Assembly (NCBI RefSeq): GCF_007565055.1
Contig: NC_044561.1
Location: 28,676,114 to 28,740,113 of the forward strand
Length of the DNA: 64,000 nucleotides
DNA from: Rhinopithecus roxellana
Lineage: Eukaryota > Chordata > Mammalia > Primates > Cercopithecidae
Direction: 5' to 3'
Position numbers and translations under genes: made by a program. Positions 46,367-57,546 of the stretch are shown here, one piece after another (positions within the stretch are counted from its first letter, which is position 1; every line of letters begins with the position of its first letter). The notes under the pieces are model-generated. The model made no database searches. It saw only the letters and a program-made list of their open reading frames with translations, and was not told where the DNA came from.

Positions 46367-46924
46367 ACCACCCCCCTGCCACCAAAAACACACTTAAATC
46401 ATTTCAAGTAACGAACCTATGAAAAGAGCCTGTATATAGTACAAGTATTTAAAGGACAAGGCTGGTTGCAGAACAAATGTTTTTCTAAAAAAAAAAACAA
46501 AGATGAATGCAACTTAAAGTGATGAGAATGCTAATGGAACAGAAGCAAGCTGTTTAAGAGAAAAACTGAATTTTCTTGTTAAAAAGTAAAGTTCCTGAAG
46601 TGCATCCTGTGACAGCCTGGGAGAGAGTGCATTGAACAGTTTTCGGGCCATTTAAATTGTCTGTAAGTCAGCTCTGTAAAGTCCACATCATTCAAGTAAA
46701 CATAATCAGGATGCCTACATGTGCTCGGTGTCAGATGTCAGTATCCCTTGTGTGACACATAAGGCCTTTCTTAAGACGACTGACACCTTCCCAATACTGA
46801 GTTGTACCTTCCATGAACATAGTATATCCATCTATTTATTTGGGCTATATTTAAGCTCTCTTAATAACATAATCAGTTTTCTGAGTAGAGACCTTACATA
46901 TCTTTTTCAGATTTATTCCTAGAT
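46367..46924. other. Non-repeat intronic sequence with duplicated segment
   Basis: 46462-46598 is the second copy of the 43.5-kb segment. Otherwise nothing recognised. Confidence 0.55.
46462..46598 (+). repeat. Local repeat copy B
   Basis: Direct repeat of 43522-43648, with a small A-tract insertion and scattered substitutions. Confidence 0.8.
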
Positions 46925-47928
46925 AGAGATACATTATAAATGTAACTTTTAATTAATAAACTTTCTTATTTAGAGCAGTTTTGGGCTTACAGAAAAATTG
47001 AGTGGAAAGTACAAAGAAGTCCCATATACCACCTCGCTCCCACCACAGCTTCCCTGTTATTAACATCTTGCATTGGTGAGGTAATTTGTTGCCATTGATG
47101 AGCCAATATTGACATATTATTGCTAAGTGAAGTCCACAGTTTTCATTTTCACTCTTTGTGAAATGGGTATTGACAAATGCCTAATAACACGTATTCATCA
47201 TTATAGTACCATACAGAATAGTTTCACTGCCCTAAAAATCCCTGTGTTCCACCTACTCATTCCTCTTTCCCTCCCCGTGAGCCCCTGGCAACCACTGACG
47301 CATCTTTTAACTGTCTCCATAGTTTTGCCTTTCCCATAATGTCTAGCGTTGGGAGCAGACAGTATATAGCTTTTTCACTTTGAGTTCTTTCAGGTATCTA
47401 ACATTTTTGATAATAAGTGGTATTATTTGCCAAAATGTTTTCCAAACTGGCTGCTATCATTTTACATTCCCATCAGCAGTGTATGAGAGTTCTTATTCCA
47501 CACTCTTATGCATAGTTGGTCACACTGCTTAATTACAGCCACTCTTGTGGGTGTGTAGCGATATCTTTCTACCAAGAGAGATGTCTATTAACTTGCATCT
47601 CCCTAATGACTAATGAGGGAAAGGCACACGAACATCTTTTCATGTGCTTGCTTACCATCCATTCAAACGGACATGCCCTTTGTTGAAGAGTTAGTTCATC
47701 TTTTGCCCATTTTTAATTGGTCTGCTTGACATCTTATTGAATTATAATAGTTCTTTATATAACCCATATCCAAGTCCTTTGTCGGATATATGTTTTGCAA
47801 ATATTTTCTCTAAGTCTATGGCTTGACTTTTCATTTTATTAAGTGTTTTCTGATGAGTAAACGTGTCTAATTTTGAGGATGGCTAATTTATTAATTTTTT
47901 CTTTCATAGTTTATGCTTTCTTCTTTAA

Positions 47929-48076
47929 GCGACTGAGTCTTACTCTGTGGCCCAGGCTGGAGTGCAGTGGCATGGTCATAATTCACTGCAAGCTTCAACT
48001 CCTGGGCTCAAGTGATCCTCCTGCCACAACCTCCTGAGTAGTTAGGACTACAGACATGTGCCACTGTGCCTGGCAC

Positions 48077-48107
<31 letters not shown>

Positions 48108-48222
48108 GTAGAGACCCACTCATGTTGCCCAGGCTGCTCTTGGACTCCTGGCCTCAAGCTATCCTCCCACCTCAGTCCCTCAAAGCATTGGGATGACAGG
48201 TGTAAGCCAGCATACCTGGCCT
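47929..48222 (-). mobile_element. AluJ-like with a T29 tract
   Basis: Antisense, diverged; the middle T-tract is about 29 bases (48079-48107). Confidence 0.91.
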
Positions 48223-48247
48223 GGTTAATGCTTTTTAAATCATGTTT

Positions 48248-48551
48248 GGCCGGGCGCGGTGGCTCAAGCCTGTAATCCCAGCACTTTGGGAGGCCGAGAC
48301 GGGCGGATCACGAGGTCAGGAGATCGAGACCATCCTGGCTAACATGGTGAAACCCCGTCTCTACTAAAAATACAAAAACTAGCCGGGCGAAGTGGCGGGC
48401 GCCTGTAGTCCCAGCTACTCGGGAGGCTGAGGCAGGAGAATGGCGTAAACCCGGGAGGCGGAGCTTGCAGTGAGCTGAGATCTGGCCACTGCACTCCAGT
48501 CCGGGCGACAGAGCGAGACTCCGCCTCAAAAAAAAAAAAAAAAAAAAAAAA
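48248..48551 (+). mobile_element. AluY, cercopithecoid type
   Basis: Low divergence; target duplication AAATCATGTTT. Confidence 0.96.
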
Positions 48552-48636
48552 TCATGTTTAAGAAATCTTTGCCAAACTCCAAATCACAAGAATTTTCCCA
48601 TATTTTTTCTTCTGGAGGTTTTATAGTTTTAACTCT

Positions 48637-48926
48637 TTTTTTTAACACAGGGTCTCACTTTGTCACCCAGTCTGGAGTGCAGTGGTACAATCACGGCTCA
48701 CTGTAGCCTTGACCTCTCTGGGCTCAGGTGATCCTCCCACCTCAGACTCTTGTGTAGCTGGGACTACAGGTGAGTGCCATCAAGCTCAGCTAATTTTTTG
48801 ATTTTTTTGTAGAGATGGTGTTTTGCTATGTTGCCCATGCTGGTCTTGAACTCCTGGACCCAAGTGATCCACCCACCTTGGCCTCTCAAAGTGCAGGATT
48901 ACAAGCATGAGCCACTGCACCTGGCC
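48637..48926 (-). mobile_element. AluJ/S-like
   Basis: Antisense; 13-bp target duplication AGTTTTAACTCTT. Confidence 0.94.
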
Positions 48927-48965
48927 AGTTTTAACTCTTACAATTAGGTGTATGACCCATTTCAA

Positions 48966-49080
48966 TAATAATTATTATATGACAATATAATACACTATCA
49001 TATAATACGATGTATATTACATAATATATATTGTATATACTATTACATAATAGTATAATACAATGATAATAATTATGAGT
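48966..49080. repeat. AT-rich imperfectly palindromic tract
   Basis: About 115 bp of ATAAT/TATAT text; 'aataataattattatat' at the left and 'atgataataattatga' at the right can pair in part. Confidence 0.7.
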
Positions 49081-49108
49081 TTGTAGTACTGTGAACTGAG
49101 GGTTAAGG

Positions 49109-49411
49109 TTCTTTTTTTTTGTTTTTTTTTTGGACGGAGTCTCACTCTGTCGCCCATACTAGAGTGCAGTGGCGCGATCTTGGCTCACTGCAAGCTCTGC
49201 CTCCTGGGTTCATGCCATTCTCCTGCCTCAGCCTCCTGAGTAGCTGGGACTACAGGCGCCCACCACCACGCCTGGCTAATTTTTTGTATTTTTAGTAGAG
49301 ACAAGGTTTCAGTGTGCTAGCCAGGATGGTCTCGATCTCCTGACCTTGTGATCCACCCGCCTCGGCCTCCCAAAGTGCTGGGATTACAGGCATGAGCCAC
49401 TACGCCCGGCC
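49109..49411 (-). mobile_element. AluY/S-like
   Basis: Antisense; target duplication GGTT(A/G)AGGTTCTT. Confidence 0.95.
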
Positions 49412-49969
49412 AGGTTGAGGTTCTTTTGCATATGGCTATCCAGTTGTTCCAGTATCATTTGTTGAAAAGATTACCTTTTCCCCACTTAAATGACTTGGCA
49501 CTTTGCTGAAAATCAATTGACCCTATATGTGTGGATCTATTTCTGGGACTTGCTATTCTGTTCCATTCATCTAATTATCTATTTTCATATCAATACCATA
49601 CTGTCTTGATTACTGTAGCTTTATAATAATTCTTGAAATCATGTAGTCTAAGTCCTTCAATTAGGTTGTTCTTTTTCAAAGTTATTTTAGCAACTCAAGG
49701 TCCTTTACATTTCCATATAAACTTTAGAATCAGGTTATCAAATTCTACAAATAGGCATGCTGAGGTCTGATTCTGATTGCTTTGAATCTGTAGATCATTT
49801 TGGGAAGAATCGCCATCCTAATGATACTGAGTCTTCTGATCCAAGAGCATGTTATAACTTGCCATTTATTTAGGTCTTTTAAAATTTCTCTCAGTGGTGT
49901 TTTGTAGATTCCAGTATACAGGCCTCACATATTTTATCTCTGAGCATTTCATAATTTTCATGCTTACTT

Positions 49970-50270
49970 TTTTTTTTTTTTTTTTTTGAGATGGTAGTCT
50001 TGCTGTGTCACCCAGGTTGGAGTGCAGTGGCATAATCTCGGCTCACTGCAAGCTCTGCCTCCTGGGTTCAAGCGATTCTCCTGTCTCAGCCTCCCCAGTA
50101 GCTGGGATTACAGGCGCCCGCCACCACAACCAGCTAAGTTTTGTATTTTTAGTAGAGATGGGGTTTCACCATGTTGGCCAGACTGGTCTTAAACTCCTAA
50201 CCCCAAATAATCCATCTGCCTCGGCCTCCCAAAGTGCTAGGATTACAGGCATGAGCCACCTCACCGGCCT
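49970..50270 (-). mobile_element. AluS-like
   Basis: Antisense, full length. Confidence 0.94.
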
Positions 50271-50588
50271 GGTATATCCACTTTTATAAAATGCCATGTG
50301 GGTTTGTCACTGAGAGACAAGGAGGTGACACAACCACACGCTTTGCAGTCTGTGCATGAAACTGACCAACAGATGCTCAGGGACCAATCACAGACCGACT
50401 TTGAGAGACGTGATGCAATTGGTCAGTAATCATCAAGCACATCTGTTATCTATATTGTGATTTGTAGGCTGAAGAACTGGCGGCAGAGCTTGTACTTCAT
50501 ACAGCACTCACAGTGCACACACCATGGGAGCTGGGATCTGATCTGTATTGTTGGGAGACCACTATAATTTAACTAAACAGTGACAATT
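50271..50588. other. Non-repeat intronic sequence
   Basis: Nothing recognised. Confidence 0.5.
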
Positions 50589-50589
50589 A

Positions 50590-50728
50590 ATTTTTTTATT
50601 TTTAAAAACAGAGATGGGGTTTCACTATGTTGCTCAGGCTGGTGTCAAACTCCCAGACTCAAGCAATTCGCCTACCTTGGCCTCCCAAAGTGCTGGGATT
50701 ACACGCATGAGCCACTGCAGCCAGTCAC
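50590..50728 (-). mobile_element. Alu left-arm fragment
   Basis: Antisense, about 140 bp from 'agagatggggtttcactatg' to 'cactgcagccagtc'. Confidence 0.9.
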
Positions 50729-51298
50729 TGACTGAAATTTACGCATAATGGAACTGTGCAAAGGGAGGAAAGCCTGCATTTGAAAAATTGTCCTTAAAAA
50801 TTAGAGGCCTAGGATAAGGCTCTGTTCCTCCAGAAGGATATTCACTTGCTTCTGCTAGGTATTTGAGGTCCTTGCAATCTGAGATCACCTTAATCAGTCT
50901 CAAGGATTGGGCGTAGCTAGAACTGGACTTCAGTCCTTGATTAAGCTGATCTGTTTCCAGGTCACCTGTACTCCTAGGATGGAGTTTTTTTGGGTCCCAT
51001 TCCAAAGTTTGGGATGTTGACCAGGGTCTTCCCTTCTTAGTAGGCTTTATGTACGAGCATTTGACTCTAGCCCCTCAAAAGTGCCACTCAGGCCCTTAAC
51101 TGCTTCTTTCATAAATTGGCCAACACCCCAGGGACACAATGGCTCCAAATGTCAAGTTTTCATCTTCTCCAGACATGGCCTGGCAGTTCTTCACTATCTT
51201 GTAAACTCTCCAATTCCTCCACATATGTTTAAAGATTCCGTCCACCTTTGCCAGTTAACTTCCAAACTACTGAGCCACTGTCAGAAATGGAGTTTCCT
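50729..51298. other. Unassigned sequence with an 88-codon minus-strand frame
   Basis: The minus strand is open from 51005 to 50739 (MEWDPKKLHPRSTGDLETDQ...). No family recognised. The preceding 250 bp contain stops in every frame, so at best it is a relic. It could be an old repeat. Confidence 0.4.
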
Positions 51299-51616
51299 GG
51301 CTGGGTGCGGTGGCTCACACATGTAATCCCACCACTTTGGGAGGCCAAGGCGGGAGGATCACCTGAGGTCAGGAGTTCGAGGCCAGCCTGGCCAATATGA
51401 TGAAATCCCATCTCTACTAAAAACACAAAAACTAGCCAGGTATGGTGGTGGGCACCTGTAGTCCCAGTTTCTCGGGAGGCTGATGTGGGAGAATCATTTA
51501 TGACCAGGAGGTGGAGGTTGCAGTGAGCTGAGATTACGCCACTGCACTCCAGCCTGGGCAACAGAGTGAAACTCTGTCTCAAAAAAATAAATAAACAAAT
51601 GAAAATTTAAAAAAAG
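51299..51616 (+). mobile_element. AluS-like
   Basis: Full-length; target duplication AGAAATGGAGTT. Confidence 0.95.
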
Positions 51617-51753
51617 AAATGGAGTTCCCCATCTTAACATTCTCAAACCATCCCAAATTTATCAGCCCTACATTTTGAAATAGCTACTTGTCTCATTATT
51701 TTTTTTACTTCCATGGCTACAAAGAAGTAATTCTGTAAACTTCAATAAAATCT

Positions 51754-52081
51754 GACCAGGCGTGGTGGCTCACACCTATAATCCCAGCACTTTGGGAGGC
51801 CGAGGCAGGCGGATCACGAGGTCAGGAGATCGAGACCATCCTGGCTAAGACGGTGAAACCCTGTCTCTATTAAAAATACAAAAAATTAGCCAAGCGTGGT
51901 GGCGGGTGCCTGTAGTCCCAGCTACTCAGGAGGCTGAGGCAGGAGAATGGTGTGAACCCAGGAGGCGGAGCTGGCAGTGAGCCGAGATTGTGCCACTGCA
52001 CTCTAGCCTGGGCGATAAAGCGAGACTCAGTCTCAAATAATAATAATAATAATAAATAAAGTAAATAAATAAATAAATAAA
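51754..52081 (+). mobile_element. AluY/S-like with (AATA)n tail
   Basis: Full-length; tail is an AATA/AAAT microsatellite from 52036; target duplication AATAAAATC. Confidence 0.95.
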
Positions 52082-52239
52082 ATCCATAGACTGGAATAGG
52101 AAAACAATTACATTTCTATCCTTAATGTTTTCCTCATATTCAGACAACATTACCCAAATAACTTTCTCATTACAACACTAATACAATTTTCAAACAGAAA
52201 ACTGTCACCTTGTAATAAGCACAAGAGTACAGATTTAAG

Positions 52240-52790
52240 TGGAGAGGAAGGCTTCATTAAATACCTCCTATGCTGGGCCACCTTCTAGCAGCTGAGGGTG
52301 TAGCCGGGGAGAAAACAGAGAAACATCTCTGTTGTCATGGAGCCGCCATTCTAGGGAGGGGAGACAGGTGGAAAACAGACAAATCACAAAAGCATGTGCC
52401 GGCCGGGCGCGGTGGCTCGCGCCTGTAATCCCAGCACTTTGGGAGGCCGAGGCCAGTGGATCACCTGAGGTCAGGAGTTCAAGACCAGCTTAGCCAACAT
52501 AGTGAAACCCCACCTCTACTAAGAATACAAAAATTAGCCAGGCATGGCGGTGGGCGCCTGTAATCCCAGCTACTCAGGAGGCTGAGGCAGGAGAATGGCT
52601 TGTACCCAGGAGGTAGAGGTTGCAGTGAGCCGAGATTGCACCACCGCACTCCAGCATGGGTGACAGAGTAAGACTCTGTCTCAAAAAAAAAAAAAAAGAA
52701 GAAGAAAGCATGTACTACATGGTGACAGGTAGAGGGAAGGGCTGAAAGTATAAATAAGGTGTTCAGGGAGGGTCTTTGCACAGGGGGCAG
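52240..52790 (+). mobile_element. L2 fragment, split by an Alu
   Basis: 'atggagccgccattctaggg', 'gagacaggtggaaaacag' and, after the Alu, 'aggtgttcagggagggtct' follow the L2 sense strand. Confidence 0.68.
52401..52703 (+). mobile_element. AluS-like
   Basis: Full-length; target duplication AGCATGT. Confidence 0.95.
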
Positions 52791-53360
52791 GGGGAATGGG
52801 GTGCAGTCATGACAGCCTTCCCACCTATAAACAGGGCACCAAGCTGTGATGGTCCCATGAGGCCCGCTGCCTCCCAGTACTCCCAGCACCCTTCCACTCA
52901 CTTGGACCCTGGGCAGCCATGATCACGGCTTTCCCCCCAACACCATCCTAATGCAGGGAAAAGGAGGCAGCTGCCACACTCAGCCACTCACACGCTGCCT
53001 GTCAGACGTATCACTCCCCTACACACTCACCCACGACATGAGGCCAGCACTCCAGCCCTACGCCAGCTGCCTAACGTCCCGGGCAACTAGGCACGGCTGC
53101 TCATCCTGGTTGTTACAGAGCCATCCTTGATTGACACAGCTGGATGCTGACCAGCTTCTCACATTTGAGCATGAACAGACCACACTCAGTTACCTCCATG
53201 CATCACACTTCCCTGAGCAAGTGTGAGTTGCTACTAGACTGTGGACTTCCTCGTGTGGAAGCCAGACCATGGCCCCCAAAGATGTCCACTCCCCAGTCCT
53301 GGGGCTGGTGGATGTGTTACCCTATGTGCAAAAGGAGCTCTACAGATTTAACAGAGGGTA
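52791..53360. other. Non-repeat intronic sequence
   Basis: Nothing recognised. Confidence 0.5.
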
Positions 53361-53815
53361 CTGCTGTGGGTCGACTTGTGTCCCCTCAAAAAAGATGTGT
53401 TGAAGCCCTACCCCTCCCCATACTTCAGATTATGAGCTTATTTGGAAACAGGGTCACTGCAGATGTGAGCAGTTGAGATGAGGTCATGGAGTGGGTTGGG
53501 CCCTAAGCCAATATGACTGGTGCCCTTATCAAAAGGAAACTTGGATCCAGACTCAGACACACAGGGAGCAGGCCACATGAAGACGAAGGCAGAGCTTGGA
53601 GGGATGTGGCCACAAGCCAAGGAGAGCCAACAACTGACAGCCACAACCGGAAGCCAGGAAAGGCAAGGAAGAAGGCTACCAGAGCCTTTGGAGGGAGTGT
53701 GGCTGTACTGATGCCTTGATTGGGAACTGCTGTCCTCCTGAAGAGGGAATAAATGCCTGTTGTTGAAGCTACCCAGTTCATGGTACTTTGTTATAGCAGC
53801 CCTGGGACACAGGAG
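53361..53815 (+). mobile_element. MLT1C-like MaLR solo LTR
   Basis: 'tatttggaaacagggtcact', 'ccaatatgactggtgccctt' and 'catggtactttgttatagca' follow an MLT1C-type LTR from TG to CA over about 455 bp. Confidence 0.8.
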
Positions 53816-54110
53816 AGGGTACAGGCTCTGGGAGGGGAGAACACCCTGGGTGATCCAGGTGGGCCCAGTCTGATCACCTGAGCTCTTAAAAGCAGAGAAC
53901 TTTCTCTGGCTGGAGTCAGAAAGATGCAGCAAAAGAAATGGCAGGAGTGAGGTGGTGAAGGCGAGGTCAGAGATCAGACGCAAGAGGACTCTACCTGTGC
54001 GGCTGCAAGCCAGGGAATGCACACAAGTCCTGGCAGCTGAGAATGGCCAGGAGACGGGACTGCGTATTTTCAAAACTTGTAAAACTGTATGCCTGAAAAA
54101 AAGAATTTTA
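53816..54110. other. Non-repeat intronic sequence
   Basis: Nothing recognised. Confidence 0.45.
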
Positions 54111-54434
54111 GGCTGGATCTCAGTTCACTGCAAGCTCCGCCTCCCGGCTCACACCTATAATCCCAGCACTTTGGGAGGCCAAGGTGGGTGGATCACCTGA
54201 GGTCAGGAGTTCGAGACCAACCTGGCCAACATGGCGAAACCCCATCTCTACTAAAAATACAAAAATTAGCTCAGCATTGTGGCGCATACCTATAGTCCCA
54301 GCTACTCGAGAGGCTGAGGCAGGAGAATCGCTTGAACCCAGGAGGTGGAGGTTGCAGTGAGCCAAGATTGTGCCATTGCACTCTAGCGTGGGCAAGAGCG
54401 AGACTCCGTCTCAAAAAAAAAAAAAAAAAAAAAA
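54111..54434 (+). mobile_element. Chimeric Alu with antisense-Alu 5' end
   Basis: 54111-54147 is antisense AluY text (ggctggatctcagttcactg...). From about 54146 a normal sense Alu continues without its first ~16 bp. AAAGAATTTTA flanks the whole unit. Confidence 0.9.
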
Positions 54435-54476
54435 GAATTTTACTGTATGTAAATTATATCTTAATAAACCCGACTT

Positions 54477-54767
54477 TATTTATTTATTTATTTTGAGGTA
54501 GAATCACACTCTTGTCACCCAGGCTGGAGTGGCACGATCTCGGCTCACTGAAACCTCCCTAGTTCAAGAGGTTCTCTGTCTCAGCCTCCTGAGTAGCTGG
54601 GATTACAGGCGCCCACCACTACGCCCAGCTAATTTTTTTGTAGTTTTAGTACAGACAGGGTTTCACCATGGTGGCCAGGCTGGTCTTAAACTCTTGACCT
54701 CATGTAATCCGCCCGCCTCAGCCTCCCAAAGTGCTGGGATTACAAGTGTGAACCACTGCACTCGGCC
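54477..54767 (-). mobile_element. AluS-like
   Basis: Antisense, TTTA-type tail; target duplication AACCCGACTTTA. Confidence 0.95.
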
Positions 54768-55519
54768 AACCCGACTTTAAAAAACACCAATACAACCCTC
54801 AAACCCACCTCCACGGCCTGATTTCTTGGGAATTAATAGAGTGGGGAGTCAGCCATGCAAGGCTGGCAGGACACATCGTCGTCACTCCCACAGGGGAAGG
54901 CAGTGTGGACAACTTCTCCAAGGACATCAGGGAGCCAGCCCTGCTCCCATCTGATGTAGCGGGGCCCAGGAGCCCCGGGCAGGATGCGGCTGTCTCCCTC
55001 CCCACCGCCCTGGCTGGGCAAAGCAGGACCTGGCTGCCCTGGAAGGCACAGACCACTCATGTCACATCACCCTGGGAAAGGGGCTTCGAGAAAGGCCTGC
55101 ATTTGTCTAGGGAATCATCTACCTCTCATTTCTATCAGACCAAATGGAGTCAAGCTCGCAACAGCCAGGAGCCTGCTCTTCTTGCTCCACGGCTGGTTTT
55201 CAGGGAGCCACTGTCCCGCTTATGTGACTGTGGTGGAATTGTGGCCGTGAGGGCTCATCTGCTTTTCAGGCTGGAACCAGCAGTGACAGAGCAAAGGCTG
55301 AGGCCACAACTAAGCAGGCAGTGTGTCTTCAATACAGGTCATTAGATGCATGATTAGAGTTAATAATCACCTAGGATTTAAATTCTGCTAACCTATGTGG
55401 GTCAAAAGGAGTTTAACTTGAGCACTTAATGCCTTTAAGATCATAATCAGGAGAACTAAAATGAGCTCTCAAGTTTCTTGGATAATTTGTATTCACTCTT
55501 TCCTCTCTCTGGACTTTGT
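54768..55519. other. Non-repeat intronic sequence, 0.75 kb
   Basis: Relatively GC-rich (54790-55320), with overlapping open frames on both strands but none recognisable. One of the better places to look for a hidden untranslated exon or enhancer. Confidence 0.5.
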
Positions 55520-55825
55520 TCTTTTTTTTTTTTTTTTTTTTTTGAGGTGGAGTCTTGCTCTGTCGCCCAGGCTGGAGTGCAGTGGCTGGATCTCAGTTCA
55601 CTGCAAGCTCCGCCTCCCGGGTTCACGCCATTCTCCTGCCTCAGCCTCCCAAGTAGCTGGGACTACAGGCACCCGCCACCTCGCCCGGCTAGTTTTTTGC
55701 ATTTTTTAGTAGAGACGGGGTTTCACCGTGTTAGCCAGGATGGTCTCGATCTCCTGACCTCATGATCCGCCCGCCTCGGCCTCCCAAAGTGCTGGGATTA
55801 CAGGCGTGAGCCACCGCACCCGGCC
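55520..55825 (-). mobile_element. AluY, cercopithecoid type
   Basis: Antisense; contains at 55584-55620 the 37 bp shared with the chimeric Alu at 54111. Confidence 0.96.
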
Positions 55826-56199
55826 CTGGAATTGGTTCTTCAGTGAAAGGAAATTCCGAAGTTTAAAGACAACCACATCTGGAGCCGCAGGTTCCGTTCA
55901 CTGGTAGATGCAGCACACACGCCCCGGTGACCCCCGTGACCCTCTGTCCCCGCTCTTTCCACGCTGTGGGCTGCCCTCAGTTTCCCTCCGTGCCTCTCCT
56001 TCAAGCTGGGAGTCTGCCAGTTATGTGAGGCCGTGGTTGGTAGTAGCAGGGAATCGTGCCCACTGTTTTACATGGCAGGACAGCGCATGGCATGCAGTAG
56101 GTGCTCAGTAAATATTTGCTGAATAAATGAACTCAGGAATGAATGACTGACAAATGCCCCTAATAGCTGCTCAAGTGAAGGCAGAACTCATCAAATCAG
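55826..56199. other. Intronic sequence with an L2/MIR-type 3' end
   Basis: 56085-56130 ('gcagtaggtgctcagtaaat') resembles an antisense L2/MIR end; the rest is not recognised. Confidence 0.5.
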
Positions 56200-56300
56200 A
56201 GTGACTCAAATGCTATAGGGTGTCTGAAGGACAAAACTCCTGCCTCTAGTTTGGGGAAACAGCAAGGAAGGCTTCAGGAAGGAGGTGGCATTTAAGACTT
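56200..56300 (+). mobile_element. L2 fragment
   Basis: 'aaggcttcaggaaggaggtg' + 'gcatttaagac' is sense L2 text. Confidence 0.6.
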
Positions 56301-56386
56301 GAGGAATCTCAAGTGGTGGGTGCCCAGCAGGAGTCGCAGGCTCCCACAGCCAGTCCTGAAGCACCTACCTTGCCGGTTCAACCGTG

Positions 56387-56651
56387 AGCTACTCAGAAGG
56401 CTGAGGCAGGAGAATCGCTTAAACCCGGGAGGCAGAGGCTGCAGTGAGCCGACATTGCACCACTGCACTCCAGCCTGGCAACAGCAAGACTCCGACTCAA
56501 AAATAATAAATAAATAAATAAAAGTAGAACTCAGAAAAGGAATTAATTTCTTCCGAGAGACAAAAAGATAAGATTCTAGCCTAAGGTGTAACACATCCAT
56601 CCACCAGGTATCATTTTTATACACATGACATTAAATTACCACAGGCTGAGG
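56387..56651 (-). repeat. Inverted duplication, left arm (derived copy)
   Basis: The reverse complement matches 57547-57812 with about 9 substitutions and a 3-base indel by eye. Includes a broken Alu (56387-56525, plus orientation) that starts abruptly at 'agctactcagaagg'. Confidence 0.9.
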
Positions 56652-57059
56652 CTCTGGGTTCAACCATGAGTGATGAGCCAAGGATTCTGGCCTGGCGGGG
56701 TCTCGGGGAGAGCCACTGTCACCAAGCTACCACCTGAATAAACACTGCCTGAGTGCATTGGAGGAAAAGCACCAGGTGTTACAAGAACCTGCCTCAGCAT
56801 ACAACCCTGGCAGGTGGTTCAGGGAGCCTTCCTAAGAGTGAGTTTAAGCTGAGGTCTCAAAGGTAGAGGTCATGGGGGTGCGGCAGGGTATGAGGGTAAG
56901 GGAGTGTGTCTCTGGCACGCCTAGTTCATGAGAAGAACTGGAAGGGGCTTGTGTAGAAAGCGTGTCGGTTGGTCCTTGGAATGTCAGGGCCGTGCCCTTC
57001 TATCAACCTCTCATCCCATAAACATGGGATGGACGGGACAACATTAAGATGGAAGAGGC
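56652..57059. other. Spacer of the inverted duplication, first part
   Basis: 'gttcagggagccttcctaag' near 56818 looks like L2; otherwise not recognised. Confidence 0.5.
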
Positions 57060-57235
57060 AATGATAAGCAAGGTAGCACCTACCAAGCCCACACTACCTG
57101 CCAGGTGCAGCAATCCAGAGAAACACTAGTATGCACCCCTCTTGCAGCTGAGGGAAACTGAGCCACAGGCCAGCTGAAAAACCCATGCACATCTGAGAGC
57201 TGCTAAGGGGTGGGTCAGGACCCTGCCCCAGCCCT
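57060..57235 (+). mobile_element. MIR
   Basis: 'cacactacctgccaggtgca' and 'gctgagggaaactgagccac' match MIR. Confidence 0.72.
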
Positions 57236-57546
57236 AGCAGGAGGCTGGCAACTGAGACCGAAAAGGGTCGCCAGGGTCAGGGGAGGGGAAAACGCAGGAC
57301 AGCTCAGAATCAGACACACTGAGCGCGAGGACCTCTGGGAGGGCCCAGGTGACATCTGGAAGGCGGGTGGGTGACAGGTTTGAAGCTCACAAGGGTGATG
57401 GTGATGTGCAGGGGGCCTTGTGGAGCCAGAGGGGCTGGGGTCATCCAGAAAAGCAAAGGGATTGAATGCTAGCACGGAAAAGGGAACGCCGCTGAGGGCT
57501 CCGAGGAAAGCACACACGCACAGTGGGAAAGTCCACGTCTGCTCGC
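57236..57546. other. Spacer of the inverted duplication, last part
   Basis: GC-rich, nothing recognised. Confidence 0.5.

Larger units (their letters stand above)
46925..49970 (-). mobile_element. L1M, antisense on plus strand, interrupted by Alus
   Basis: Pieces 46925-47925, 48552-48636 and 49412-49969 give antisense L1 3'UTR and ORF2: 'ttacattcccatcagcagtg', 'aatattttctctaagtctat', 'ttgttgaaaagattaccttt' and 'tttgaatctgtagatcattt'. Stops throughout. Confidence 0.88.

Noticed and set aside
53438..54073. 211-codon minus-strand frame
   Set aside because: Mostly antisense to an MLT1C-like LTR; no recognisable protein.
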